Of a DNA stretch of 64,000 nucleotides, positions 53,822-64,000 are shown one piece after another. A program made the position numbers and the translations under genes. Origin of the DNA: Malaya genurostris (Eukaryota > Arthropoda > Insecta > Diptera > Culicidae). The notes under the pieces were generated by a model, which had not been told where the DNA came from, did no database searches, and saw only the letters and a list, made by a program, of their open reading frames with translations. The DNA lies in assembly GCF_030247185.1 (NCBI RefSeq), contig NC_080571.1, positions 148,093,889-148,157,888 on the forward strand, written 5' to 3'. Each line of letters opens with the position of its first letter. Position 1 is the first letter of the stretch.

Positions 53822-54181
53822 TTTTTTATTTAGCTCAATACTTTATTTTAATAACTTTTTCACTTGCACTTTCACTTTCACTTGTTAGTTTTGTCGTTTG
53901 ATAAGTATGGTTAGTTATAGTTACGATAAAATAGTTAAGATTAAAACTACTCACCTAAATTAAATTTCTGAATTTGTTCGAGGTCAGACTGTAGTCTAAC
54001 GGTCTTCCTTCTGTCTGCTCACCACAAATCACTACGATATGCCTTCGTGGATGCTTTAATCGCGGATGAAGAGACGGGAATGGTTCGACAGAATTTTCAC
54101 TGGCTTTCAACACAAGTTTACGATGTACGCTCGTAAATGCACAATTGCGGTTAAAGGCACAAGTCCGTTTCCGACTGCGCC
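53822..54181 (-). promoter_or_regulatory. Leader, primer site and donor, copy B
   Basis: Same primer site (TGGCGCAGTCGG from 54181) and GTGAGTAG donor as copy A. Confidence 0.75.
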
Positions 54182-54516
54182 AATTAATAACCCACTTGGG
54201 GATTTCGGATTTTTAAAAATAGTAACTAAACTGCACACTGTGGAGGTAAGAACTAGACTGACTTTATTTATTCTATATCGACTGCACGATGGCCCTGGCT
54301 TTCCCTAAAGCTGCTGATCCTGCATTTGACGATGGTCTGCTGGTCACGTTGTCCGCCCTGATGGTCGGTGTTTCCAAGTATCCATGCGTCGAAAGTGCTG
54401 ATCCAGAACTAGGCTGGCTCGATGTCGTGGCATATCGTATAGCAGGTGCCGGTGTGGCAGACTCGATAGATGACCCCTTGGTCACAATTGCTGACGTCGC
54501 AGATTTGGCGTTAACT
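54182..54516 (-). repeat. LTR3 (shared: 5' of copy B, 3' of copy C)
   Basis: 335 bp, indistinguishable from LTR2 by eye. Confidence 0.8.
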
Positions 54517-54728
54517 ACTCTCTCCTCAAGATGAGCACGTCCCGTGCGTTTTCTGAAGAATGTTGCTATCCGGTTACGTTGGCTGTATGTAGATAGGGTT
54601 ATCAGAATTATGATGAGGAATACTCCAATGGACGAGAAGTGGTGGATTTCAAGCGAATTTATACGTTGTCTATTTTGTGTAGATCTGAAACATTTTGTGT
54701 AGATCTGAAACATTGTAATACTTTTCAA
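54273..54728 (-). pseudogene. env: Copy C env C-terminal part
   Basis: As in copy B: membrane span and LTR-encoded tail out of frame with the ectodomain because of the 20-bp duplication at 54675-54714. Confidence 0.85.
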
Positions 54729-55429
54729 GATGGGTTTCCTCGATTTGATGTGTTTCGAGCGTTGAAATAATCGGGTGATTAAATTTTAGTTCTAGGCTTT
54801 CGAACAGTCGATTCTGAATAATCACTGAACAATTGTGAAAGATAATGAGGAAATTTCCTTTTAGTTCCTTTTGGTTTATTCCGCAGGTACTGCTCATTAT
54901 TACGTTTTCCAGTGTAGATTTGACTATTATTGTTCCGAATGTTAGGAGTTTATATTCTGTAGTGGGCGGAGATTCTATAAAAGAGCATTTGCCATTTTGT
55001 CCTTTGATTAATGGAACAATGCACAAATCGTTAGTAATATTCAGTAATTGATACCGTCGATAAATATAAGTTTTGGTTCTTTGTTCGGTATCTGCTAGAA
55101 CAGCTATTGTTTCGTTGGAATGCACGAGAATAATTCGATGATTGATTTTGATGGTTTTGTTTCGTACTGGTAGTTCTTCGATGATGATCCGCTCGTATAT
55201 AGTGGGTGATAATTGGGGTATATCGATGCTGATGATGAGATGATAGTCGTGGTAGAGTACGGTTACTGAGAGGTAATTGTAAGCATCTTCTAGATTATCT
55301 AATTTAATTTGCTTAAGCTGATGAGCTATTGTGGTCAGTTCATTAATAGTTAAAATTTGTCTGTTAACAATGTTTAATTTGGCAAGCGCTATTCCATTTT
55401 CGATTGTTCTTAGAGTTTGTAACACTGTG
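54670..55429 (-). pseudogene. env: Copy C env ectodomain, downstream of MITE
   Basis: Resumes at VLQTLRTIENGIALAKLN and runs to the stop before the membrane span; keeps the ADTEQRTKTYIYRRYQ segment missing from copy A. Confidence 0.85.
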
Positions 55430-56059
55430 CAGTGCTGTAAAACTTCATTCAATTCAATTGAAACTGAATGTGGAACACATTGACAATCTCTCTAATGCAG
55501 TAAACTTCAATCTCTGACACACACAATGTTTGCTGACGGCCCGAACGGGCAGCATTCAATTCATCACTCGTTTCTCTTCAATCGAGGCTCAGTTTAACCA
55601 CCGTCAGTTGATCTCTTGAAATGACAAAATATCTCTTTCAATAGTATGAGAGCGGCCTTCAAATGAGGTTCATGTAAACATTCGAATTGGTTCAAGAAAA
55701 TAGATGAAAGACAAACCAGATAGATGAAATATCAATCACAGAATACACATAAATTAATTGTTTCCTCCATTAGTTTTCATTTTAAATACTTTACTTCATC
55801 TATAATTCTATTCGTTCGAATTTGCTTACTACCAAGAGCGAAGGCATTGAAGTAGGTAGACTACTTGGCACTCGAAACTGAGCAAGCAAAACTTCAAATG
55901 ACTAGATACGATTATTCAACTGACGATGAATTCCGGGAGCTTCACTTGAAAATGGCAGCAAAAGTCAAATGAATTAGTAGAGATATGCTGACTGTCAGCG
56001 GCCATAAATTTCATTTTCATCTTATTTTATTCGATTGAAAATGAAATCTTACCGCACTG
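55430..56059. mobile_element. hAT-type MITE in copy C env, 630 bp
   Basis: Ends CAGTGCTGTAAAACTTCATT / CAGTGCGGTAAGATTTCATT with ACACTGTG duplicated at 55422-55429 and 56060-56067. Copies A and B keep the empty site. Non-coding. Confidence 0.93.
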
Positions 56060-56660
56060 ACACTGTGTCTAACTGAAAAAGTATTGAAATCTTAGAATTT
56101 TCTGTAATCAAATATCCTTTTTGTGTGTTCAATTTTTGAATAACATTCTCGTAGGTCTTTATTCTATTTGACAATGTTTGCATACGATTTTGGAATTCTT
56201 GGTTTATGGCAATTTGTTTATTATTTTGGTCAATGAGTTTGATATCAGATATTTTGATGGAGTCTATATTGGAATTGATTTGCCGTAAGTCTTCTGCGTC
56301 AAGATTGCCTGTTATAAATTTTATAGCGCTTCCTAATGTTTCTATTGATCGTTTATTCCTGGATGTTCCTGGGAGAAGGGCTTTATAAGTGTTGAATATT
56401 TCTTTGAATTTCGAGTCGATTAAATTAGAGAAATCTCCTGTCGAACTATTAATTTTTGAGACTAGGCTTTCTAATATCCCTATTGTAGCTCCGAATTTTT
56501 CTAAATCAACTGTGTGAAGTAATCTATTATATCCTTCAAAAATCATGCCTTCTCCCGTACTGAGAGTCAATGCGCCTGGGTTATTTGTGATATCGTGAAT
56601 TTGGATGAATTTTGGGTAGGAAAAAGGAATCAAGGTCATTATGATGATCAGCCAGTCCAT
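56049..56660 (-). pseudogene. env: Copy C env N-terminal part
   Basis: From MDWLIIIMTL at 56660, through the RNKR site, to the MITE, where it ends after QLDTV with MITE-derived residues. Confidence 0.85.
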
Positions 56661-56682
56661 CTGAAAAATATGAAAGTTAGTT

Positions 56683-59451
56683 TCAAAGTCTTTTAATATT
56701 TTCTTTATGAATTTCCCGACCAGTGCTATCGCGAGCTGTTCTTCCTTTGTCTTCAATAGCTCTGGTTTGGAAATATCGCTGAATGGTTTTTCTCTTAATT
56801 CCTTGTACTTTTTTGTAAACTGTTTTATTCTCATCCATATGTGGTTCTACCTCTCGATTTTTGTTATGATAGAGTAAATCTTTGCTTCTTGTTTTTTCGT
56901 TAGCTAAGATAACTTCATCATAAAATTTGTTGCGTTCTTCAAGCATGGTGTCGATATTCAGAGGTCTTTCCTGCCCGTCCTTTAACCCATAAAATATTTC
57001 TCTTGGTTTAAGACCTGTAGCAGTATGGATGGTGTTATTGTATAAAGTACTAGCAATCAAGAAAATTTCCTTATTATTCAGATCAGCATATTGATGTTTT
57101 ATGCATCGAAAGATTTCTGCTATCGTGGAGTGAAACCTTTCGACCATTCCGTTGCTTTCGCTGTGATTGGCCGGGATGAAGTGAATTTGGATGTTTAAAT
57201 TTTGGATCAAACCTCTTATCTCTGCTGATCTCAAAGCTGGTTCGTTGTCACTAACAATTAGTCCGGGTGTTCCGTACGTTGAGAAATATTTCAATAAACC
57301 TTTTCTAATATCTGTTATGGTTCTGGATTGATTGGGAATTAAGACACCAAATCTGGAAAATTTATCAATAACTGATAGGAGAATATAGGGTTGAGTTATA
57401 AAAATATCAATATGAATAATTTCCAAAGGCTTTTTTGTGTTAGGTGTTGAACCATGACGGATTTTATAAGGATGCCTATCATACTTATTTTTGTTACACA
57501 CTTCACATATTTTTACATATCGTTGAATTTTGAATCTCATTTTAGGGAAAAAGAATCTGTTAGAAATTTGTTTTTTGTTCTCCCAAACACCTCTATGAGC
57601 TGATTCATGAGTTTGTTCTATTAGAAGACTTTGTTCTTCTGCTGTAGTTACGTCGATTAAGAGTTTCTGTGTCATGAATACTTTGAAAGTCTTGCATCTA
57701 CTAAAATAGTTTTTATAAACTATTTGTATACTATTCATTAAAGACTCTGGGCAAAGAATACAATTCGTTCGTCTCAGGTCCATATATTCTTTGAATATTC
57801 TTATTAATAGAGGTACCCCAAATACCAACCTTGTGATTGTTCTTCGAAAGATATTCGGAAAAATTTGTTGATAATCATCTGGTTCATCTGGTCCTATCTT
57901 GAGAACAATTTGATTGCTGAAGGTGTTCAAGGGTAATTCGGTACATTTTATGAACTCTGAAGCGTCTGTATCAGCAGAGTGTATGCTCATGTCCTCGGAT
58001 GAGACGCTCTCGTTCACATTAAGTTCGTTTTGAATTCGGGATAGACTATCTGCAACGATATTTTGTTTCCCTGGCCTATATTTGATCTCGTATTCGAACT
58101 CACTCAGCGAAAGACGCCAGTGAACTAGTCTGTTGTTAGTATCTTTTAGGTTTAAACCATATGTTAGTGGTTTATGATCGGTGTACAGGATAAATTTTCG
58201 TCCATAAAGGTATGGTCGAAAATATTTACAGGCCCATACAACCGCGAGGAGTTCTTTTTCTATAGTGGAGTATTTTTCCTCTGACTTATTCAGGGTCCTG
58301 GAGGCAAACGCTATTGGTTTATCACTACCAATGACACCTTGGGACAGAACTGCTCCAATAGCAAAATTGGAAGCGTCTGTAGTCAGCACGAATGGTTTTG
58401 AAAAGTCTGGATATTGTAGGATATCGCTTCCAGAAAGAATATTCTTGCATTTTTCGAAGGCTGTTGTAAATTCTTTTGAATGTGTAATCGATTCACCTTT
58501 TCTTAAAGCGTTAGTGAGAGGCTTTGCTATCTTAGCAAAGTCTCGAATAAACTTCCGATAGTAGCCAAGAATCCCGAGGAAACCTCGTAGTTCTTTTTCA
58601 TTTTGAGGAATCGGCCATTTTTGAATAATTTCTATTTTGTCCGGATTTGGTTTAACTCCATCCGTCGTCACAATGTGACCCAAAAAGGCAACTTCCCTCT
58701 GAAGGAATTCGCTCTTGTCTAGTTGAATTTTTAAGTTATGTTTCTGAAGCGTAGCGAAAATCTTTGACAGGTTGTCGAGATGCTCTGTCAAACTAGTGGA
58801 AAAAACAATGATGTCATCCATATACACAAGGCAGATGACACCGATATGCTCCCTCAATACATTGTCCATCACACGCTGGAATGTAGAAGGTGCATTTTTC
58901 AACCCGAAGGGCATTCTTAGAAATTCGTAGTGTCCATTTTCGACACTAAATGCAGTTTTTGGAATGTCAGATTTTTCGACCTCGACTTGGTGGAAGCCAG
59001 AAGCGAGATCTAAAGTTGTAAAATACATACAGCGTCCTAATTTATCGAGGATGTCTGTAATATTTGGAATTGGATAGCGGTCATCGCCTGTTTTCTCGTT
59101 AAGTTTCCTGTAATCTATAACGAGACGCCATTTTTTATGACCGGAACCATCTAATTTTTTTGGCACGATCCACACAGGGGACGTCCATGGACTATTAGAA
59201 TGCTGGATGATACCTTGTTCGAGCATTTTAGAAATCTGACGCTGTACCTCTTCTTTATGACAAAAAGGGTAGCGGTACGATTTTGCATGAACCGGTAAAT
59301 CATTTTTTGTTTTTATACGGTGTTTTATGGCATTTGTAAAAGTAAGCTCATCACCTTCGATATAAAACACATCATCATACTTGTGAATCACTTTCAAAAG
59401 TTTATTTCGCTCTTCGTCCTTTAAGTGTGAAATTCGCAGTTGCTCGAAAAG
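56683..59451 (-). pseudogene. pol: Copy C pol, RT to integrase
   Basis: Open from just after the frameshift: RT (YMDD), RNase H and a full integrase C-terminus like copy A. Separated from protease by the 2-nt deletion in a T run at 59455-59459 (five T instead of seven). Confidence 0.88.
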
Positions 59452-60121
59452 AGATTTTTATGCCAGGTTTGTTGAAGACAGGTGTTCTAGTTTCAAAGTT
59501 ATTGATTTCAGGTTTCAACAATTCGTGATCTAAATTAATCTTGAGTGGTTCGTTTGAATAGTTCGTTATAATAACACGAGTTTGATGATCAGAGATATTG
59601 TACAAGCCAGAATGAATAACAACATTTTCCTGAACAAGGAGATCGCTCTCTAGGAAAAAGTCTCCGTCTCTAGTTTTGGTGGGGATACCAACGGTTTTTG
59701 TTTCTTGAGAATTCAGACTAATATTCTGAACATCGGGATATTTCCGAAACATTTTTATTGTTCCGTTTGGGAGTTGTAATTCATTTGTTTCAGTCAAAAT
59801 GTTTGCTTTGGAATTTTTTAGTGTTTCATAGCCAATAAGGCCATCAAAGAAGGGGTGGAATTGAAAAACGAAGAACGTTGATTCTTCAACTTCTTGAATT
59901 TGTGGGAAAGGGTTTAATTTTACAAAACGGTCTATTTCGTGAGAGCCAGGTACATTTCGCACGCGCATTGGATTTGTCAATTTGCATTTTGAATAATTAA
60001 CGTGTTTCGGATCAATGTAATTTTTGTTTGCGCCTGTGTCTATGAGGAAGCGTAAAGGCCCTTTGTTCGTTTCTCTTACTATGTAAGGGATAAAGTTGTT
60101 TATGTTTGCGGTGGTAAACAT
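59402..60121 (-). pseudogene. pol: Copy C pol, protease part
   Basis: LIDTGANKNYID protease and linker, running out of frame after the T-run deletion and stopping at 59402. Confidence 0.88.
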
Positions 60122-61470
60122 TCGACCGTCTGAAAATTTAGATCGTCTGTTTCAACTACGGCTACCGTCTCGGCTGTAGCGTCATCACAAATTTGATCTG
60201 ATTGTTTTAAATGTTGTTGTTGTGGTTCTTGACCTTCATCGGCATTACCACTGTCGTTTGGTGGGTAATGATAGTCAGTATAAAATTCGTATGGATAAAT
60301 TTCATCGTAGGAAAATTCTTCTCCGATGTGATAATTTGGTCTGTTCATATAGTTGATCTTTTGTGATCTCATCGACTGGTCAACGTCCATGGGTGTAGGC
60401 TTAGGCTGAGGATTGATTTTCGGGGCGAAAGCATTATTTGCGAACGGGTTGTAGGGAGATGGCATTGTGTTCTGAGATTTCATCATATGGAACGGGTTAG
60501 GTGTCGGTTTATATGGGAATGTCTTTACTTGAAATTGTTGCATTCTTGGAGGATATTGCAGGAAAGAGCCAAAATTTTGTCTCGGTGGGAACTGTGTGAA
60601 ATGGTTTCGATGTTGAATTGGTTGAAATTGCCGGGGAGCCTGCAAATTTGGCATTGGAGGAGGATGCATGTATCGTTGAGGCTTGAAAGGGATTGGTGGT
60701 GGAGGTGCTTTCGTTTTGGCGTAATGGTAATTGTTCTCTTCCAGGCATAACCTTAATGCTTCTTTAAGGCTACCTGGTGTTTGTGCACGGATTATTGGCC
60801 CAAGCGGGTCCTTTAGTCCGGCGAGAAAAACTTTGAGACCCATTTGTTGGTAAAATGAGTTCTTGGCGTATTTCACTTGGCCATTTGCTTCGTTAAGGTT
60901 GAGCAAATTTACCAAAAGTGATACAATATGCGAGATTTTTCCATACAAATCTTCCACTGTACCAGTTTGAGTGATTCCGAATAGGTCCTTGGTAAGAGAA
61001 ACCTCATCCCTTCGGTCACTGTAGTGTGTTATCAGGTTTGATTTGATCTCATTCCAGTCTAAATTTGTTCCATAAAGTTCTAAAACGTTGTCGGCGTCAC
61101 CGACAATCTTAGATCGTATTGCTTGAGTCCAAATTGTGTGCATAGTTGTTCCTTGCACTGAATCGATAAGTGGCATTAAATTATCGATCGATCGAAGAAA
61201 TGAATGCAGTTTAACGGGATCTCCATTAAATGATGGCAAGTCCCTTATAATCTGCGGCGTCTGAAGTGATTTCAGAACCTTTTCAGCAGGTGATAATTGT
61301 TCTATGTTTGCTGCGGCTGCCGCTTGCGCAGCTTGTGCTTGCCGGGCTCTATGTGCGGCTTCGGCGGCCCCTTCTGCTTCCATTTGAAGCTGCTGAATTA
61401 TTTCGTCTTTTTCTACGAGTTCTTGTTGCAAAGTTGCGATTTGTTGTTGGAAATGATTGGATGGATCCAT
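60100..61470 (-). CDS. gag: Copy C gag
   Basis: 456 residues with a handful of substitutions from copies A and B (for example Q for R near residue 15, K for R in the Pro-rich part). Intact. Confidence 0.9.
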   Translation of the reverse strand: MDPSNHFQQQIATLQQELVEKDEIIQQLQMEAEGAAEAAHRARQAQAAQAAAAANIEQLSPAEKVLKSLQTPQIIRDLPSFNGDPVKLHSFLRSIDNLMPLIDSVQGTTMHTIWTQAIRSKIVGDADNVLELYGTNLDWNEIKSNLITHYSDRRDEVSLTKDLFGITQTGTVEDLYGKISHIVSLLVNLLNLNEANGQVKYAKNSFYQQMGLKVFLAGLKDPLGPIIRAQTPGSLKEALRLCLEENNYHYAKTKAPPPPIPFKPQRYMHPPPMPNLQAPRQFQPIQHRNHFTQFPPRQNFGSFLQYPPRMQQFQVKTFPYKPTPNPFHMMKSQNTMPSPYNPFANNAFAPKINPQPKPTPMDVDQSMRSQKINYMNRPNYHIGEEFSYDEIYPYEFYTDYHYPPNDSGNADEGQEPQQQHLKQSDQICDDATAETVAVVETDDLNFQTVECLPPQT

Positions 61471-61831
61471 TTTTTTATTTAGCTTAATACTTTATTTTAA
61501 TAACTTTTTCACTTGCACTTTCACTTGTTAGTTTTGTCGTTTGATAAGTATGGTTAGTTATAGTTACGATAAAATAGTTAAGATTAAAACTACTCACCTA
61601 AATTAAATTTCTGAATTTGTTCGAGGTCAGACTGTAGTCTAACGGTCTTCCTTCTGTCTGCTCACCACAAATCACTACGATATGCCTTCGTGGATGCTTT
61701 AATCGCGGATGAAGAGACGGGAATGGTTCGACAGAATTTTCACTGGCTTTCAACACAAGTTTACGATGTACGCTCGTAAATGCACAATTGCGGTTAAAGG
61801 CACAAGTGAAGAATCCGTTTCCGACTGCGCC
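61471..61831 (-). promoter_or_regulatory. Leader, primer site and donor, copy C
   Basis: Primer site from 61831 and GTGAGTAG donor retained. A short insertion (GAAGAAT-like) near 61808-61814 distinguishes this leader from A and B. Confidence 0.75.
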
Positions 61832-61930
61832 AATTAATAACCCACTTGGGGATTTCGGATTTTTAAAAATAGTAACTAAACTGCTCACTGTGGAGGTAAG
61901 AACTAGACTGACTTTATTTATTCTATATCG
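61832..61930 (-). repeat. LTR4, truncated 5' LTR of copy C
   Basis: Only the last 99 bp of the 335-bp LTR: from CGATATAG through AATAAATAAAGTCAGTC to TTATTAATT. The upstream U3 is absent, and LINE sequence follows directly at 61931. Confidence 0.8.
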
Positions 61931-62688
61931 GAAGGAACTATTATCGCACCGATTGGGTCCAATTTCAACAAATCGCCGACCAACTTATTAATATCGATTT
62001 GCCACTAGATACCCCGGTGGAAATCGATGCGGCCCTATCTTCCTTCCAGCATTCAATCACAGTCGCTCGTGATAGGACGGTTCCAGTACAACATATGCCG
62101 AGTTCCTCTCTTCAAATCGACAGTGTCACCAAGAAACTCATCCGAATTCGAAATATCTACCGGAGGCAGTATCAACGAACTGGCATCCTAGATAAGATTT
62201 CTTATAACAACTTAACTAGGATAATCCAGGAAAGGATATCTGAGCTTCGCAACAAGAACTTCCAGCAAAAGCTTCGAGAAAATCTCCCACATTCAAAGCC
62301 CTTCTGGTCCTTAACGAAGGTGCTTAAGAAAAAACCGAAGCCTATTCCTCCTCTAATGTCACCCCAGGACGCAGCTGAAGGAATACCTTTAATCACACCA
62401 GTAGAGAAGGCAAATGCGCTAGGCCAGCAGTTTGTGTGTTCTTACAATTTAGGACTCAACATTGTTAGTCCACATGAAAGAGCCGTTGCTGATAGCGTAG
62501 CTGAGGTTGACCAATCAGACAGCTTGGTTCCGGAGGACAGTAGAGTCACTGCGAATGAGCTGATGGCTATTGTGAAAAAATCCAAAAATATGAAGGCCCT
62601 CGGTTTCGACAACACATTCAACATTGAGCTGATACATTTGAGTATTCGCTCATTTGTCTTCTTAGCTAAAAAAAATAACAGGTGCTAG
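61931..62688 (+). pseudogene. LINE ORF2, linker to RT start
   Basis: YYRTDWVQFQQIADQLINID, RIRNIYRRQYQRTGILDKIS, LPHSKPFWSLTKVLKKKPKP and NELMAIVKKSKNMKALGFDN (P-G replaced by L-G). A frameshift follows near 62650. Confidence 0.8.
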
Positions 62689-63335
62689 GAGCTTGGTTAC
62701 TTCCCTTCAATGTGGAAGTTAGCTAAAGTTATCCCAGTTTTGAAACCGGGGAAAAATCCTTCCTTTTCCATCGGCCCATCAGCTCACTCTCTACCCTATC
62801 CAAGCTGTTTGAAAAGTCAATACAAAGGCGAATTCTTGCTTTCGCAGATGAACAGGATATATTACTGGAAGAACAGTTTGGGTTCCGGAAAGGAAAATCC
62901 ACCATCCACCAGCTCACAAGGGTTAACAACGTCATCCTGCAAAACAAATCAGTGTCTAAAACGACTGCCATGGCAATATTGGATATTGAAAAGGCACTCG
63001 ATAATATGTGGCACGATGGCCTGGCGTTCAAACTGCATCGGTATAATTTTCCCATGTATCTTATTAAAATTATCAAAAACTATCTTGCAGATAGAGCATT
63101 CCAGGTTTCTCTGAATAATGCACTTTCAGAAAGATTTACTATTCCTGCTGGTGTACCCCAGGGAAGTATCCTAGGTCCCATCCTATACAACATTTTTACA
63201 TCAGACATCCCACCTCTACCGGGTGGTGGTGTTCTGTCACAATTTGCTGATGATACTGCTATTCTTTACAAAGGTCGTGTCATTAATGCTCTGAAGAATA
63301 AACTACAGACAGGTCTGGACGCTCTAACTGAATAA
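62689..63335 (+). pseudogene. LINE RT core
   Basis: Frames alternate: MWKLAKVIPVLKPGKNPS, then a shifted stretch with QFGFRKGKSTIHQL-type sequence, then TTAMAILDIEKALDNMWHDG, PAGVPQGSILGPILYNIFTS and FADDTAILYKGR (catalytic pair intact). Stop at 63335. Confidence 0.85.
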
Positions 63336-63882
63336 TTCACAAGCTGGAAAATTGTGATCAATGTAGCAAAAACTCAGGTCATCTTGTTTCCACATTCAAG
63401 ATCTCAAAAACTTGTTCCATCAGACGAATGCCGAATACGATTCGGTGATGAGGTCATCCAATGGTCCGACGAAGTTATCTATCTAGGACTCACCTTTGAC
63501 AGACATCTGATATTCAGGTTACATGTTGACAAAATCGTTCAAATATGCAGCATACTCATTAGGTCTCTGTATCCGCTGATTTGTATAACATCTGAAGAAT
63601 CAGATGGCTGTCTATAAACAAATCATCTACCCCGCAATTGAATACGCAGTCCCTGTTTGGCGGGGCTGTGCACGAACACACAAACTTAGGCTTCAGCGCA
63701 TTCAAAGTAAGATCTTAAATATGATTCTAAATCTACCCCCTTGGACAAGGACTAGTGAAGTACATGAGATGGCCTCACTGGATATACTAGAACAAAAATT
63801 CGAACAATACTGCACGAAATTTGAAGAGAGGTGCTCTATCTCTGAAATACAAATAATTCAAAATTTGTACGTATTAGGTTAG
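63336..63882 (+). pseudogene. LINE RT C-terminal part
   Basis: WSDEVIYLGLTFDRHLIF, then after a frameshift YKQIIYPAIEYAVPVWRGC and LRLQRIQSKILNMILNLPPW T, ending at 63882. Confidence 0.85.
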
Positions 63883-64000
63883 GGATAGTTATAAGTAGGT
63901 AGATATTTTATAAATAATTAAAATAAATATTATGATTAAACATTAGTATGTAAAACAAGAGTAACTAAAACACCTATTATTAATAACGAATCGTATGAAC
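63883..64000 (+). other. LINE 3' UTR and window end
   Basis: AT-rich, AATAAA near 63922. The LINE 3' boundary is not certain. Confidence 0.5.

Larger units (their letters stand above)
47428..54516 (-). mobile_element. Errantivirus-like provirus, copy B
   Basis: Same order as copy A, but with a 259-bp deletion across the pol/env overlap and a frameshift late in env. Confidence 0.88.
54182..61930 (-). mobile_element. Errantivirus-like provirus, copy C
   Basis: Full gene order with a pol frameshift, a hAT MITE in env, the same env duplication as copy B, and a 5' LTR reduced to 99 bp. Confidence 0.88.
61931..63960 (+). mobile_element. Jockey-like LINE, 5' part missing
   Basis: Starts abruptly in the region after the endonuclease and runs through RT to a 3' UTR with AATAAATATT near 63922. 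Related to the LINE at 20217-28563 but a distinct family. Four or more frameshifts. Confidence 0.82.

Overview
The window is eukaryotic and looks like a transposon-packed stretch of a mosquito genome, most likely a culicine and probably Aedes. This is inferred from the AT-rich composition, short GT-AG introns, a Feilai-type tRNA-derived SINE, Jockey-group LINEs, piggyBac, mariner and hAT elements, Ty3/gypsy errantivirus-like elements, and long (TA)n tracts. No prokaryotic features are present. Very little host coding sequence remains. What I can support is a probable unc-4 homeobox 3' terminal exon (6102-6447), a truncated MBT-repeat gene resembling Scm with a 73-nt intron (9491-9878), a histone H2A pseudogene (14446-14760), and a small three-exon gene of unknown function cut into by a transposon (16021-16766).

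Layout. 1-5187: two LINE fragments on the + strand, the second carrying a 910-bp mariner with a TA duplication. 5188-15800: dispersed repeats, the unc-4 exon, a mariner remnant, MITEs (one holding a SINE), the MBT gene, a 36-bp tandem array and the H2A pseudogene. 16000-20220: the three-exon gene, then a nest of TIR elements. 20217-28563: an old minus-strand Jockey-like LINE, itself hit by an RNase H-bearing LINE, hAT MITEs and other repeats. 28564-33300: a 1.3-kb hAT element, a Harbinger-like element with a MADF fragment, small MITEs and a perfect hairpin. 33310-39515: a broken Tnp2/CACTA-like transposase gene whose intron holds a TTAA element, inside which sits a piggyBac with an intact transposase, inside which sits a fourth element.

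40466-61930 holds three minus-strand Ty3/gypsy errantivirus-like proviruses, head to tail and sharing their intervening LTRs (LTR-int-LTR-int-LTR-int-partial LTR). Each has gag, pol and env-like ORFs. The sequence shows a serine-tRNA-type primer site, a slippery A-AAT-TTT heptamer at the gag/pol junction, a leader splice donor, and an acceptor abutting the env start codon. Copy A (40466-47762) keeps all three ORFs open. Copy B has a pol-env fusion caused by a deletion. Copy C has a pol frameshift and a hAT MITE in env. 61931-63960 is another decayed Jockey-like LINE.

The strongest observations are the shared-LTR errantivirus array with its expression signals, the four-deep transposon nest in the Tnp2 intron, target-site duplications that date many insertions relative to each other, and the MBT mini-gene. 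I found no convincing wholly new system. Family names come from recognising motifs without database searches.
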